DNA of 64,000 bases from Flavobacterium sp. UBA7680 (lineage in GTDB: Bacteria > Bacteroidota > Bacteroidia > Flavobacteriales > Flavobacteriaceae). The notes below the pieces were generated by a model. That model searched no databases. It worked only from the letters and a program-made list of their open reading frames with translations, and was not told the DNA's origin. The DNA lies in NCBI RefSeq assembly GCF_002482975.1, contig NZ_DLHA01000019.1, forward strand, positions 296,374 to 360,373, written 5' to 3'. This document shows, in pieces, positions 1 through 7,593 of the stretch. Each line of letters starts with the position of its first letter. The first letter of the stretch is position 1. The position numbers and the translations under genes were made by a program.

Positions 1-142
1 GAAGAACGCTGGGAATGATCAATTGTTTGTAGTTAAACTTTAAATTGTGTACAGTATCTTGTACTGCAATTGTATCACTTACTGTGTTTTGGGCACAAAT
101 AGAAGTCATACCAAAAATAAATAAGAGGAACGTTTTTCGCAT
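1..142 (-). CDS. PAP2-type phosphatase, N-terminal fragment (probable)
   Basis: The first 47 codons of a minus-strand gene that runs off the left edge. It starts at an ATG at 140-142 with a lysine/arginine-led hydrophobic signal peptide ending in a CAQ-like cleavage site, followed by FNYKQLIIPSVL. That last stretch resembles the start of the membrane part of Flavobacterium PAP2 (phosphatidic acid phosphatase) proteins as I remember them. No catalytic motif lies inside the window, so the product name is recollection-based inference. The presence of a secreted or membrane protein start is clear from the sequence. Confidence 0.55.
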   Translation of the reverse strand, partial: MRKTFLLFIFGMTSICAQNTVSDTIAVQDTVHNLKFNYKQLIIPSVL

Positions 143-298
143 TTTAAATGAAAATTAGAAATTAATAATTACGCTTGGTGATTAAAATAAACGTAGTTTT
201 TCCTCATAGAAAACAATTAAATTATTAGGCAAAGTTGAACACCAATTTTGAAGAAATTCTGTATTTTGAAAGTAATGGAGAAAATATTTAGAGAAAAC

Positions 299-337
299 AA
301 AAAACGACCAGATATAAAACATATCTGATCGTTTTTA
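299..337 (-). terminator. Rho-independent terminator of the glucanase gene
   Basis: Inverted repeat with arms AAAACGACCAGATAT (301-315) and ATATCTGATCGTTTT (321-335), a 5-nt loop and one G-U-type mismatch. On the minus strand it is followed by a T-rich run. It lies about 60 nt past the stop codon of the gene ending at 393. Confidence 0.75.
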
Positions 338-392
338 AAGAGGAATAATTTGAACTGTAAAAGTTGAAACCTTTACATAAAACTCTAATTTA

Positions 393-3332
393 TTATTTAA
401 TAATCAACTTTTTAGAAACATTAAAAGCATTAGAATTAATCGTAACAACATAAATTCCAGAAGCTAAATGATGATTGATTTTTGCAGAAGAATTGATTTT
501 GTTTACCAAAACTTTTCTTCCGTTGATATCCGTAACCGTTACTGTTGCCGAATCACCCGCTTCTAATTCCGGTAAAACAACATTAAACTCATTATTAATC
601 GACGGATTTGGATAAATACTAACTACAGAATTTTCAACTGTTACTGCTGCTTCAACATTCGCTTTTTTTAATGTAGAAGTAGATTGAAACTGCCATTGTG
701 CACTTTCCCAATTGTTTTGACCTCCGTTATATTGAGCAGAACCGTTTAGGTTTTCAATATGAATCATAGCTCCTGTCTGCCATCTGTTTTTAATTCTCAC
801 GTAAGTTCCATCCACATTTTCGCTTGACCATTGCGCACTCCACCAGCCAGTTGATCCTGCCGTACATTGTACTGCCCCTGTTAAGTTTTCAATATTCATT
901 ATATCTCCCGTACCTACATTTTTTAGGATATAAAAAGTAGCATCAACCGCAACTTTTTCCCATTTGTAATTGTTGTTGGCAACCGTTGCTCCATATCCAA
1001 CATTTGCTCCGGCATCATATAAATAGTTTCCAGTCCATCTGTTTTTAATCGTGAAATAATTTCCTGTTGCAGCATTAACCGTAATCGCTGCTGTACTTGT
1101 TTTATTTCCGTCTACAGTGGTTACTGTAATGGTAGCTGTACCAGCAGCAACTGCTGTAACTAAACCTGAACCATTTACAGTTGCAACACCCGTATTATTA
1201 GAACTATACGTTACGTTTTTATTTGTTGCATTTGATGGTAAAACTGTTGGCGTTAATTGCTGTGTTCCGCCTACAGATAATGTTGCCGATGTTGGACTCA
1301 AACTCACACTTGTAACTGCTACATTTGATGAATTTACAGTAATTACAGCTGTTGCCGTTTTATTTCCATCCTGAGTTGTTACCGTAATCGTTGCCGTTCC
1401 CGAAGCAACCGCCGTAACTAAACCTGAACCATTTACCGTTGCAACGCCTGTATTATTAGAACTATACGTTACATTTTTGTTTGTAGCATTTGCAGGAGCA
1501 ACAGTTGGTGTTAATTGCTGTGTTGCGCCAACGCTTAAAGTCGCCGTTGTTGGCGAAATGGTAACGCCCGTAACCGGAACATTTACAGTAGAACAGTTGC
1601 TGCTTTGTGTCCATGAAAATGAACCAATGGCACTGATTTCTTCATTTGCAGCAGCATTTCCGCCTCTGTTAGAATAATTCATGTTGCAATAGGTACCATT
1701 TCCACTAGGCGAACCTGCAATAAGTACAAAGTAACCTCTGCCCCAATTTCTATTTAAGGCATTGTTGTTTGGAAATTCTTTACCTGTTCCGTTAACGGTA
1801 ATGTCTTTAAATGAAAGATTGTAAATTCCATCACCCGATCTTTTGCTGATAGAAATCGCATCATTTCTTGAATCATTAATATCGATATTATAAAGCTGTA
1901 CATTTTTAACCTGAGATCCGGCATTTGTGGCACTAAAAATATCTACAGCCGCTACAGGATTATTGTATGTATCATTAAAAGTTCCGCAGGTTGATACCGT
2001 AATATCGTGAATTTCGTGCATTCCATCATTGTTAAATGGCGCTCCCGGAAAATTATTACTCATCCTGATACCTGCTTCAAGATTATCTTTAATAATCAAA
2101 TTGTAGCCTTTGTTGTTTTTTCCACCATAAATAGCAAGACCACAAGCACGCCAGCAGTTTTCTGAAGTATTATATCTAAAGGTATTGTTGATACATTCCA
2201 ATCCGTCAGCAGACCAAATTGCCTGATCGTCATCACCATTGTTTCTAAAATTACAATGTTCTACAACAGAATTGGCAGTTCCTTTACAAAGATTAATTCC
2301 ATCCGCATAATTGTTTCTAAAACGACAATGAGATAATGTAAATCCGTCAGCAATTGCAGGACCTCCCGTATTGTATTGTGCAATCCAGGCACCGCATTCA
2401 AAATGTTCTGCCCAAATATTTTTTACAATTGAACCGCTTGTAAAAACGCCATTTATCCCTTTATAAGAATTACTTCTCGAAGCTGAATTTGTCGTTAAAT
2501 AAAGATCGGTAAATGAAATATTACTGGCATTAGCACGCAATCCTCCGTTTAAACTGCTCGTGTTGGTAAAATTAATTTGAGTATACCACATTCCGGCTCC
2601 AATTAAGGAAGTATTTGCCGAACCAAAATACAATTCTCTGTTTACGTTATAAACACCAGTTGGAACGAAGATTTTTTTACCGCCGTTTGCGTCGATAAAA
2701 GTTTGAAGATCACTTCCGTTTCCACTATACGTTACAGCACCTGACGGAGCCGTTACCGCCGTTGGAATTGGTTCCATTTCTGCAAAATCCAAATGAATGT
2801 TTCCTGATTCTCTCACAATTTTTAAAGTTCCCGAAACCGCAATTTTAGCGGGAAGTTTATAACGCACTTCATCAAAACGCATTCTTGGGTTTTGATTTGT
2901 GATTCCGTTATTATTCGGATTTCCGTTGCTCCACAAATACTCCCACGACCAGGTTGAAGTCAAAGTAAGCGTTGTAAGCTTTGTATTTCCGTTATAAACA
3001 CCAACAGTACCCGATTGTCCGTCAGGAACGCTGTAACGAATTACAAGTCCGTCTGCGGCTTCTGTAAGTGTCCATTGCACGGTAGCGTTTGTAGCAGACA
3101 GATTCACACATTGCTGATCTGAAGCTTCTGATTGAAGATCAGACTGCACATATGATTTTGAAGTAGTTGCAGCACCATTTGACAATTGGCCTAAATTGGC
3201 TTCGTATCTTTTGTACGGCGCATCATAATAACCGCGCTGCGCATAAGAACTTGAAGTTAAGAGAACGAAAAAAATCCATAGTAAAATATGGCAGTCTCTT
3301 TTAAAAAAAATAGCATGTAATTTGTTTCTCAT
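393..3332 (-). CDS. Secreted GH87-type alpha-1,3-glucanase (mycodextranase) with T9SS tail
   Basis: A 979-residue secreted polysaccharide hydrolase. A signal peptide covers about 1-32. A beta-sandwich-like region (about 75-190) is followed by a right-handed beta-helix (about 200-575). In the helix, D344 (NYADGIN) and D367/D368 (NNGDDDQ) have the same 23/24-residue spacing that I recall for the catalytic Asp triad of GH87 alpha-1,3-glucanases. Two near-identical BIG2 Ig-like repeats follow (about 587-667 and 672-753), then a ricin/lectin-like region (about 758-884) and a C-terminal T9SS type A sorting domain (YPNP at 907-910, ending in KKLIIK). Expected role: outside the cell or on its surface, cutting alpha-1,3-glucan such as fungal wall glucan or mutan. 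Family assignment is from motif recall; the domain order and repeats are read directly. It stands alone, with its own terminator. Confidence 0.85.
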   Translation of the reverse strand: MRNKLHAIFFKRDCHILLWIFFVLLTSSSYAQRGYYDAPYKRYEANLGQLSNGAATTSKSYVQSDLQSEASDQQCVNLSATNATVQWTLTEAADGLVIRYSVPDGQSGTVGVYNGNTKLTTLTLTSTWSWEYLWSNGNPNNNGITNQNPRMRFDEVRYKLPAKIAVSGTLKIVRESGNIHLDFAEMEPIPTAVTAPSGAVTYSGNGSDLQTFIDANGGKKIFVPTGVYNVNRELYFGSANTSLIGAGMWYTQINFTNTSSLNGGLRANASNISFTDLYLTTNSASRSNSYKGINGVFTSGSIVKNIWAEHFECGAWIAQYNTGGPAIADGFTLSHCRFRNNYADGINLCKGTANSVVEHCNFRNNGDDDQAIWSADGLECINNTFRYNTSENCWRACGLAIYGGKNNKGYNLIIKDNLEAGIRMSNNFPGAPFNNDGMHEIHDITVSTCGTFNDTYNNPVAAVDIFSATNAGSQVKNVQLYNIDINDSRNDAISISKRSGDGIYNLSFKDITVNGTGKEFPNNNALNRNWGRGYFVLIAGSPSGNGTYCNMNYSNRGGNAAANEEISAIGSFSWTQSSNCSTVNVPVTGVTISPTTATLSVGATQQLTPTVAPANATNKNVTYSSNNTGVATVNGSGLVTAVASGTATITVTTQDGNKTATAVITVNSSNVAVTSVSLSPTSATLSVGGTQQLTPTVLPSNATNKNVTYSSNNTGVATVNGSGLVTAVAAGTATITVTTVDGNKTSTAAITVNAATGNYFTIKNRWTGNYLYDAGANVGYGATVANNNYKWEKVAVDATFYILKNVGTGDIMNIENLTGAVQCTAGSTGWWSAQWSSENVDGTYVRIKNRWQTGAMIHIENLNGSAQYNGGQNNWESAQWQFQSTSTLKKANVEAAVTVENSVVSIYPNPSINNEFNVVLPELEAGDSATVTVTDINGRKVLVNKINSSAKINHHLASGIYVVTINSNAFNVSKKLIIK
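1074..1574 (-). repeat. Tandem duplication encoding two Ig-like domains
   Basis: Two direct copies of about 245 bp (1332-1574 and 1074-1319) with a 255-bp period. They encode 85-residue BIG2-type repeats sharing long identical stretches such as NKNVTYSSNNTGVATVNGSG. The copies lie in frame inside the glucanase gene. Confidence 0.85.
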
Positions 3333-3683
3333 AAGTTTTGGTTTTTAAATAGTTAGTGCCTTAAAATAAGGGCATAACGAAACTATACTTAAAAAAGAAA
3401 TTAAAGAAAAGGTTGACAAAAAATCAAGACTCATACAACGATTTCGTTTACATAAAAACTTAATAATCAATAACATATATTTTTTAAGGAAATAAAAAAT
3501 CAAGAATAAATATAGATGCAAACTTGATAATTTAAGGCTCTGAAAATGAGAATATAAAAAAAATCGACCCTGTTTATAATCACATTCTCTTTTTGTAATT
3601 ATTTTTTTTCCAATTTGTAAATTCAATGAAATTGGTCTACTTTCATTTAATCAAAATTCATCTTTAAAACTTTAGATAACTAA
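3333..3683. other. Intergenic region, no gene seen
   Basis: About 350 AT-rich bases between the starts of two divergent genes. A 93-codon open frame here (3345-3626, minus) has hydrophobic low-complexity composition and no recognisable features, so I do not call it. The region presumably holds both promoters, but I found no exact TAnnTTTG element. Confidence 0.5.
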
Positions 3684-4247
3684 ATGATCGAGAAACCTTT
3701 ACATATAGAAACTCCGCAGCTTATTATTCGACATTTAACATTATCTGACTTATCAGACTTTATTATCTACCGTTCCAATCCAGAAGTCACAAAATATCAG
3801 GGTTTTGATGTTATGACAATGGAACAGGCAGAAGATTTTATTAAAGATAATTCAAGTAAACATTTTGGTAAAGCCGGAGAATGGGTTCAATACGGAATTG
3901 AAAATCGCATAACTGGAAAACTTATTGGTGACTGCGCCATTAAACTTGACGAATATGATCCAAGAATTGCCGAAATAGGAATCACCATTTCGCATCTGGA
4001 ACAAAAAAAGGGTTATGCTAAAAAAGTTCTTCTCGCAATTTTAGCATTTTTGTTTCATGAAATAAAAATACACCGCGTAGTCGAAATCGTTGATGCAGAA
4101 AATATTGCTTCAATTAATCTGCTAAAGAGCATTGGCTTTAGACAAGAAGGACATTTTATTGAAAACATATTCTTTAAAGGAAAATGGGGAAGCGAATTTC
4201 AATATGCAATGCTAAAAAAAGAATGGGACGAGCTAAAAGAAATTTAA
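3684..4247 (+). CDS. GNAT N-acetyltransferase, RimJ/RimL-like
   Basis: A 187-residue protein of the RimJ/RimL-type GNAT branch. It opens with LHIETPQLIIRHLTLSDL, typical of the family start. The acetyl-CoA region follows with EIGITISHLEQKKGYAKKV, where the usual RGxG loop is replaced by KKGYAKK, then the typical late motif ASINLLKSIGFRQEGHF. Members acetylate N-terminal amines of proteins or small molecules; the substrate here cannot be told. It converges with another GNAT gene whose stop lies 18 nt away. Confidence 0.85.
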   Translation: MIEKPLHIETPQLIIRHLTLSDLSDFIIYRSNPEVTKYQGFDVMTMEQAEDFIKDNSSKHFGKAGEWVQYGIENRITGKLIGDCAIKLDEYDPRIAEIGITISHLEQKKGYAKKVLLAILAFLFHEIKIHRVVEIVDAENIASINLLKSIGFRQEGHFIENIFFKGKWGSEFQYAMLKKEWDELKEI

Positions 4248-4265
4248 AAACTTGCGAATCATGAA

Positions 4266-4760
4266 TTATAAATCCTCATTTGCTGGGCTTATATCACATC
4301 GCATAGTTGTCAATATTGATTTGAAACCTGCTTTTTCATAAGCTTTCACTGCGGCTTCGTTGTCATGATACACTTCTAATCTAACCTCGGTTATTCCCTG
4401 AGATAAAACCCATTTTTTAAGATCATTAAGCAAGAGATTATTAAGACCGTTTCCTCTAAAATCAGGATCTACAAACATAAAACCAAGGTAGCCGAATAAT
4501 TCATGTTTTTGATATGGTTTTGCTGAACGAATTTGAGCATATCCGCATCCTATAAGCTCATTGTTGTATTCCATAACCAGAACCTCAGTTTTATTATCTA
4601 AAATAAGTTCCTGTATACTATAATAAAAAATTTCTCCTTCTTTTAATGTGGGATCAAACGGACGCTCTGCCTCTACTAAAAACTGCAGAAATGTTTCAAG
4701 TTTAGGCAAATCAGCATTTACAGCGCGTCTAATAACTATGTCTTTTATATTTAGATTCAT
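4266..4760 (-). CDS. GNAT N-acetyltransferase
   Basis: A 164-residue cytoplasmic GNAT enzyme. The acetyl-CoA binding motif is visible as LGFMFVDPDFRGNGLNNLLL (the R/QxxGxG loop is RGNG). The C-terminal motif VYHDNEAAVKAYEKAGFKS is also typical. Substrate unknown. A TATATTTG -7 element (4765-4772, minus) sits only 4 nt before the ATG, so the mRNA may have almost no leader. Confidence 0.85.
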   Translation of the reverse strand: MNLNIKDIVIRRAVNADLPKLETFLQFLVEAERPFDPTLKEGEIFYYSIQELILDNKTEVLVMEYNNELIGCGYAQIRSAKPYQKHELFGYLGFMFVDPDFRGNGLNNLLLNDLKKWVLSQGITEVRLEVYHDNEAAVKAYEKAGFKSILTTMRCDISPANEDL

Positions 4761-4764
4761 ATTT

Positions 4765-4772
4765 CAAATATA
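4765..4772 (-). promoter_or_regulatory. Candidate -7 element TATATTTG
   Basis: Matches the Bacteroidota TAnnTTTG consensus on the minus strand and ends 4 nt before the ATG of the GNAT gene at 4760. No clear -33 TTG was found at the expected spacing. Confidence 0.4.
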
Positions 4773-4798
4773 TAGAAAATTAATTCTAGCTGTAAAAT

Positions 4799-4836
4799 AA
4801 AAAAACTCCAAAATCAAATGACTTTGGAGTTTTTTA
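4799..4836 (-). terminator. Rho-independent terminator
   Basis: Perfect 12-bp stem, AAAAACTCCAAA (4801-4812) with TTTGGAGTTTTT (4823-4834), with U-run potential in both directions. It lies 25 nt past the stop of the secreted-protein gene ending at 4861. Confidence 0.8.
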
Positions 4837-4860
4837 AGTTTTTTCAAACTTGTATGTTTA

Positions 4861-5313
4861 TTACATTTCGTTCAAGTCGTTGAATTCGTGTAAAGATTTT
4901 AATGTGTTTTCGTAGAATAAAATTGCTGCGATAAGGTTTCCTTTATCAGAGTAAGGCATCATTTTTCTTTGAAATTCTACTGTCGTATCTAAGAAAGTAG
5001 AAGTACCAATTGCTTGGTTATCTAAGATTTTTTTGTGGTCTCCATCGTCTGGAATACCTAAATCTGCCATAGTAACTCCTGGTTTTGTAACCAATGCGAT
5101 GTAAGGAAGAGTTTTCACTAATACTTTAATACGCTCGATGTACAATTCTAAAAGTTCACCTTTTTGCATACCGCTCAATTCTTTTTGATCGTGGTATTTA
5201 CGAATTAAGGCTGTTGTACTGATGATACTTCTTGGGGCATTTTTTGCTTGTGCCATGATAGCGCCAGTCGTCAAGAAGAAAAGGGCACATAATAGTATAA
5301 TTTTGCTCTTCAT
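4861..5313 (-). CDS. Small secreted protein of unknown function
   Basis: A 150-residue protein with a clear signal peptide (MKSKIILLCALFFLTTGAIMAQ). The mature part is mostly helical by composition, with charged and leucine-rich segments such as KGELLELYIERIKVLVKTL and a closing FYENTLKSLHEFNDLNEM. I recognise no domain; it resembles uncharacterised periplasmic proteins found in flavobacteria. It has its own promoter (TTG-N19-TATTTTTG, minus strand) and its own terminator, so it is probably a single-gene unit. Confidence 0.75.
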   Translation of the reverse strand: MKSKIILLCALFFLTTGAIMAQAKNAPRSIISTTALIRKYHDQKELSGMQKGELLELYIERIKVLVKTLPYIALVTKPGVTMADLGIPDDGDHKKILDNQAIGTSTFLDTTVEFQRKMMPYSDKGNLIAAILFYENTLKSLHEFNDLNEM

Positions 5314-5344
5314 TTTGTAGATGTAAATTAGTTGTTGGTTGTGA

Positions 5345-5374
5345 CAAAAATATATAAATTAACTTAAATCACAA
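5345..5374 (-). promoter_or_regulatory. Promoter, TTG-N19-TATTTTTG
   Basis: On the minus strand, TTG (5372-5374) and TATTTTTG (5345-5352) are separated by 19 nt, matching the Flavobacterium consensus TTG-N17-23-TAnnTTTG. It lies 31 nt upstream of the ATG at 5313. Confidence 0.6.
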
Positions 5375-5421
5375 CTTATTTCATTTCTTTTTTTTAGAAA
5401 ACTTTAACAATGAGTGTTATA

Positions 5422-6132
5422 TCATTCAATTTCGTCGTCGTAACTCAGCGTATCTTTAGGAATTTCGGCGATTTGATGGCTGTTTCTTATATCGTCCGGC
5501 GACTTAATAATTCTAAATCTTCCCGGATATTTGATCCAAATACTCTTTTTATTGCCGTAATAATCCATAAATTCTTCGCAAACAAACACGGCATGCGCGT
5601 TTGACCAAGCCACAACTCCGCAAAATTCATTTCCGGATTGTCGCTTTAATTTTTGAATTTGTTTGCCTTTTTCAAATCCCAGATACTTATAAATAGTTGG
5701 TGTATATACTTCCCCATCTTCTAAATCTTCTAAAGCTTTATCAAAAGTGGCATCTTTATCAATAATCTGTTTGTATTTTGCCATTACTGCGTAAGCCAGT
5801 ATTGCATAATCTGTAATAGCTTCGGCCTCACAATTATCTTTAATAAGAACAAACCCGGCAGAAAATCTGGCTTTATCGAGTTCAGCACTTTTTAGATTAA
5901 AGGAAGCATTATTCTTTAGTATAATTTTTTGCTCGTTGTCGCTTATTTTTTGAGTTACAAAAAGATTGTCTACCCCGTAAATATTTAAAGCGGCTTTGAT
6001 TAAAGCAATCGATGAGCAGTTGGTACGTTCTCCTTGTTTAAAGCTTTCCCATATTTGATCTGAGCTCAATTGAGAGTAACAATTTGAATAACCGAATATT
6101 AAAAATAAAAATATTGAGGTAACGGATTTCAT
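5422..6132 (-). CDS. Secreted protein with a possible papain-like Cys/His pair
   Basis: A 236-residue protein with a signal peptide (MKSVTSIFLFLIFGYSNCYSQ). Two features suggest, but do not prove, a papain-like cysteine hydrolase fold: CSSIALIKAALNIYG, a Cys at the start of a helix near residue 39, and AWSNAHAVFVCEEF, a His in a strand near residue 180. A following aromatic KYPGRF segment ends the domain. I recognise no named family. The leader contains two adjacent perfect palindromes (6154-6177 and 6178-6199), which may be hairpins or operator sites. Function unknown. Confidence 0.7.
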   Translation of the reverse strand: MKSVTSIFLFLIFGYSNCYSQLSSDQIWESFKQGERTNCSSIALIKAALNIYGVDNLFVTQKISDNEQKIILKNNASFNLKSAELDKARFSAGFVLIKDNCEAEAITDYAILAYAVMAKYKQIIDKDATFDKALEDLEDGEVYTPTIYKYLGFEKGKQIQKLKRQSGNEFCGVVAWSNAHAVFVCEEFMDYYGNKKSIWIKYPGRFRIIKSPDDIRNSHQIAEIPKDTLSYDDEIE

Positions 6133-6153
6133 TGTCTTTGGCTTTTATAATTG

Positions 6154-6199
6154 TTTCCAAAAACTAATTTTTGGAAATTATAGATTTGCAAATCTATAA
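6154..6199 (-). promoter_or_regulatory. Two abutting perfect palindromes upstream of the secreted protein
   Basis: First: TTTCCAAAAA (6154-6163) and TTTTTGGAAA (6168-6177) around CTAA. Second: a 22-bp perfect palindrome at 6178-6199 with half-site TTATAGATTTG. The second contains TAGATTTG, a -7-like element, on both strands. They lie 22-67 nt upstream of the ATG at 6132. Confidence 0.45.
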
Positions 6200-6319
6200 A
6201 AATCAACCCATAGTTTTTTTTACTTCGCAAAATTTATTAACAATTATAAACTACTCTCTAGCTGAATACTTAGCAAAGTATTGTCGTTATTGTTTTCAAC
6301 AACTATAATTAATTCAAAA

Positions 6320-6356
6320 TAAAAACGTCTCAAACAGAAATTTGAGACGTTTTAAA
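6320..6356 (-). terminator. Rho-independent terminator
   Basis: Perfect stem AAAACGTCTCAAA (6322-6334) / TTTGAGACGTTTT (6341-6353) with a 6-nt loop and flanking A/T runs, immediately past the stop at 6358. Confidence 0.8.
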
Positions 6357-6357
6357 A

Positions 6358-6552
6358 TTATTTTTTTTCTTCGTTATTCAACTTATCGTCAAAATCAGGT
6401 TCTTTACCTTTAAATTTATGAGTATCAACATCATATTTTTCATCGTTTGTTAAAACTTCATCATGATCTTTATATTGATGTTTTCTCATGTCACTTCGAT
6501 TATCAGAACCACTCTTTGGAGTGTTATTCGGATTTGGATTTTTTGTGTTCAT
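6358..6552 (-). CDS. Small hydrophilic protein of unknown function
   Basis: A 64-residue, highly charged, cysteine-free protein. It opens with an Asn/Pro/Ser-rich stretch (MNTKNPNPNNTPKSGSDNR) and ends lysine- and glutamate-rich (KLNNEEKK). It has no hydrophobic core and is probably disordered, like the small stress-type hydrophilins of many bacteria; that comparison is inference only. It has its own terminator, which supports a real gene. Confidence 0.6.
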   Translation of the reverse strand: MNTKNPNPNNTPKSGSDNRSDMRKHQYKDHDEVLTNDEKYDVDTHKFKGKEPDFDDKLNNEEKK

Positions 6553-6624
6553 AACTCTAAGTTTTAAATTTAATTAAAATTACTTAAACTCAAAATCAAA
6601 CACTTATATAATCATTTTTAAAAG

Positions 6625-7278
6625 TTACAGGATATTATGTTTCTTCGGATCATACAACATTGCCGTACATAAACAGTTTTTTCTTTCCTTATTCAGTAAT
6701 ATGGAACAATTGACGCAGGATTTACAGTTTTCCCAAAAAATCTCATCAGTCGTTAATTCGGAATAAGTAACAGGTTCAAAACCAATTTCATGGTTCATTT
6801 TCATTACTGCCGAACCTGTAGTAAGGCTGAATATTTTGGCTTCGGGATATTTTTGACGACTTAATTCAAAAATTTTTCTTTTAATGTTTTTGGCAAGTCC
6901 GGTATGTCTGAATTCGGGAGCCACTATTAATCCGGAATTTGAAACAAACCGACCATTATCCCAGGAAGAAATAAAAGAAAAGCCTGCCCATCTTCCGTCT
7001 AATGCAAAAGCAATAACAGCCTCACCTTTTTCTATTTTTTCTTTAAGAAGTTCCGGCGACCGTCCGGAAATACCGGTTCCCCGCGCTATAGCAGATGATA
7101 ATGTCATGTCACAAATTTCCTGTACCCAGAAAATATGGTCAGAATTAGCAGTTTCAACCCAAAATTCAATTGGATCTTCAGGGTTTTGATTGTGGCAAAA
7201 TAAGTTGGTTTTATCTAAAATGGAGGCAGACAGAAAATCTTTGTCTGAAAAATCTACGGGCGGTTCTTGGGTTTTCAT
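6625..7278 (-). CDS. GNAT acetyltransferase with Cys-rich C-terminal tail
   Basis: A 217-residue protein. The GNAT core is seen at SGLIVAPEFRHTGLAKNIKR (acetyl-CoA loop RHTGLA) and SLTTGSAVMKMNHEIGFEPV. After the core comes CKSCVNCSILLNKERKNCLC and then TAMLYDP, giving five cysteines in the tail. I recall the same LCTxMLYDP-type ending in a GNAT protein that sits beside argG in Bacteroidota arginine clusters. Here no arginine gene is nearby, so this is either a paralogue or a stand-alone copy. The tail may bind metal (inference). Substrate unknown. Confidence 0.75.
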   Translation of the reverse strand: MKTQEPPVDFSDKDFLSASILDKTNLFCHNQNPEDPIEFWVETANSDHIFWVQEICDMTLSSAIARGTGISGRSPELLKEKIEKGEAVIAFALDGRWAGFSFISSWDNGRFVSNSGLIVAPEFRHTGLAKNIKRKIFELSRQKYPEAKIFSLTTGSAVMKMNHEIGFEPVTYSELTTDEIFWENCKSCVNCSILLNKERKNCLCTAMLYDPKKHNIL

Positions 7279-7593
7279 ATTTGATTTATCGCATTTTAAT
7301 TTAGTAATAAAGCGTAATTCTATAATTCAAACACGTCTTCCAAATTAGAGACCAATTGTAGTATTACAATTCAAAACCAAACATTATTATCTGTTTATAA
7401 GCATCTTACATTAAAAACACAAAATAGTGCCGTTTATAAAATACTTCTCAAAATGATACGTTTTTATCATTTTGATTGAATAGCATCCATAAACATCATA
7501 ATTTATTTTTCTACCTGATACAGATAGATTTAAGAACAAGCTGACGAGTTTTATTTAATATTATTCTATTTTTGCATTTTACTTTTCATTAGA
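7279..7593. other. Divergent promoter region
   Basis: About 315 AT-rich bases between the GNAT gene (minus) and the hybrid kinase gene (plus). Apart from the -7 element at 7567-7574 I see no repeat, hairpin or small gene here. Confidence 0.5.
7567..7574 (+). promoter_or_regulatory. Candidate -7 element TATTTTTG
   Basis: Exact TAnnTTTG match 19 nt before the ATG of the hybrid kinase gene. No clear -33 TTG at the right spacing. Confidence 0.4.

Noticed and set aside
1117..1677. Plus-strand open frames inside the glucanase Ig-like repeats
   Set aside because: They are shadows of the minus-strand repeat; translations lack any domain.
3345..3626. 93-codon minus-strand open frame upstream of the glucanase gene
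   Set aside because: Low-complexity hydrophobic translation, no start context, lies in a likely promoter region. Not counted as a gene.
5410..5604. Plus-strand frame across the end of the secreted protein gene
   Set aside because: Antisense to a gene with a signal peptide and good composition; no support.
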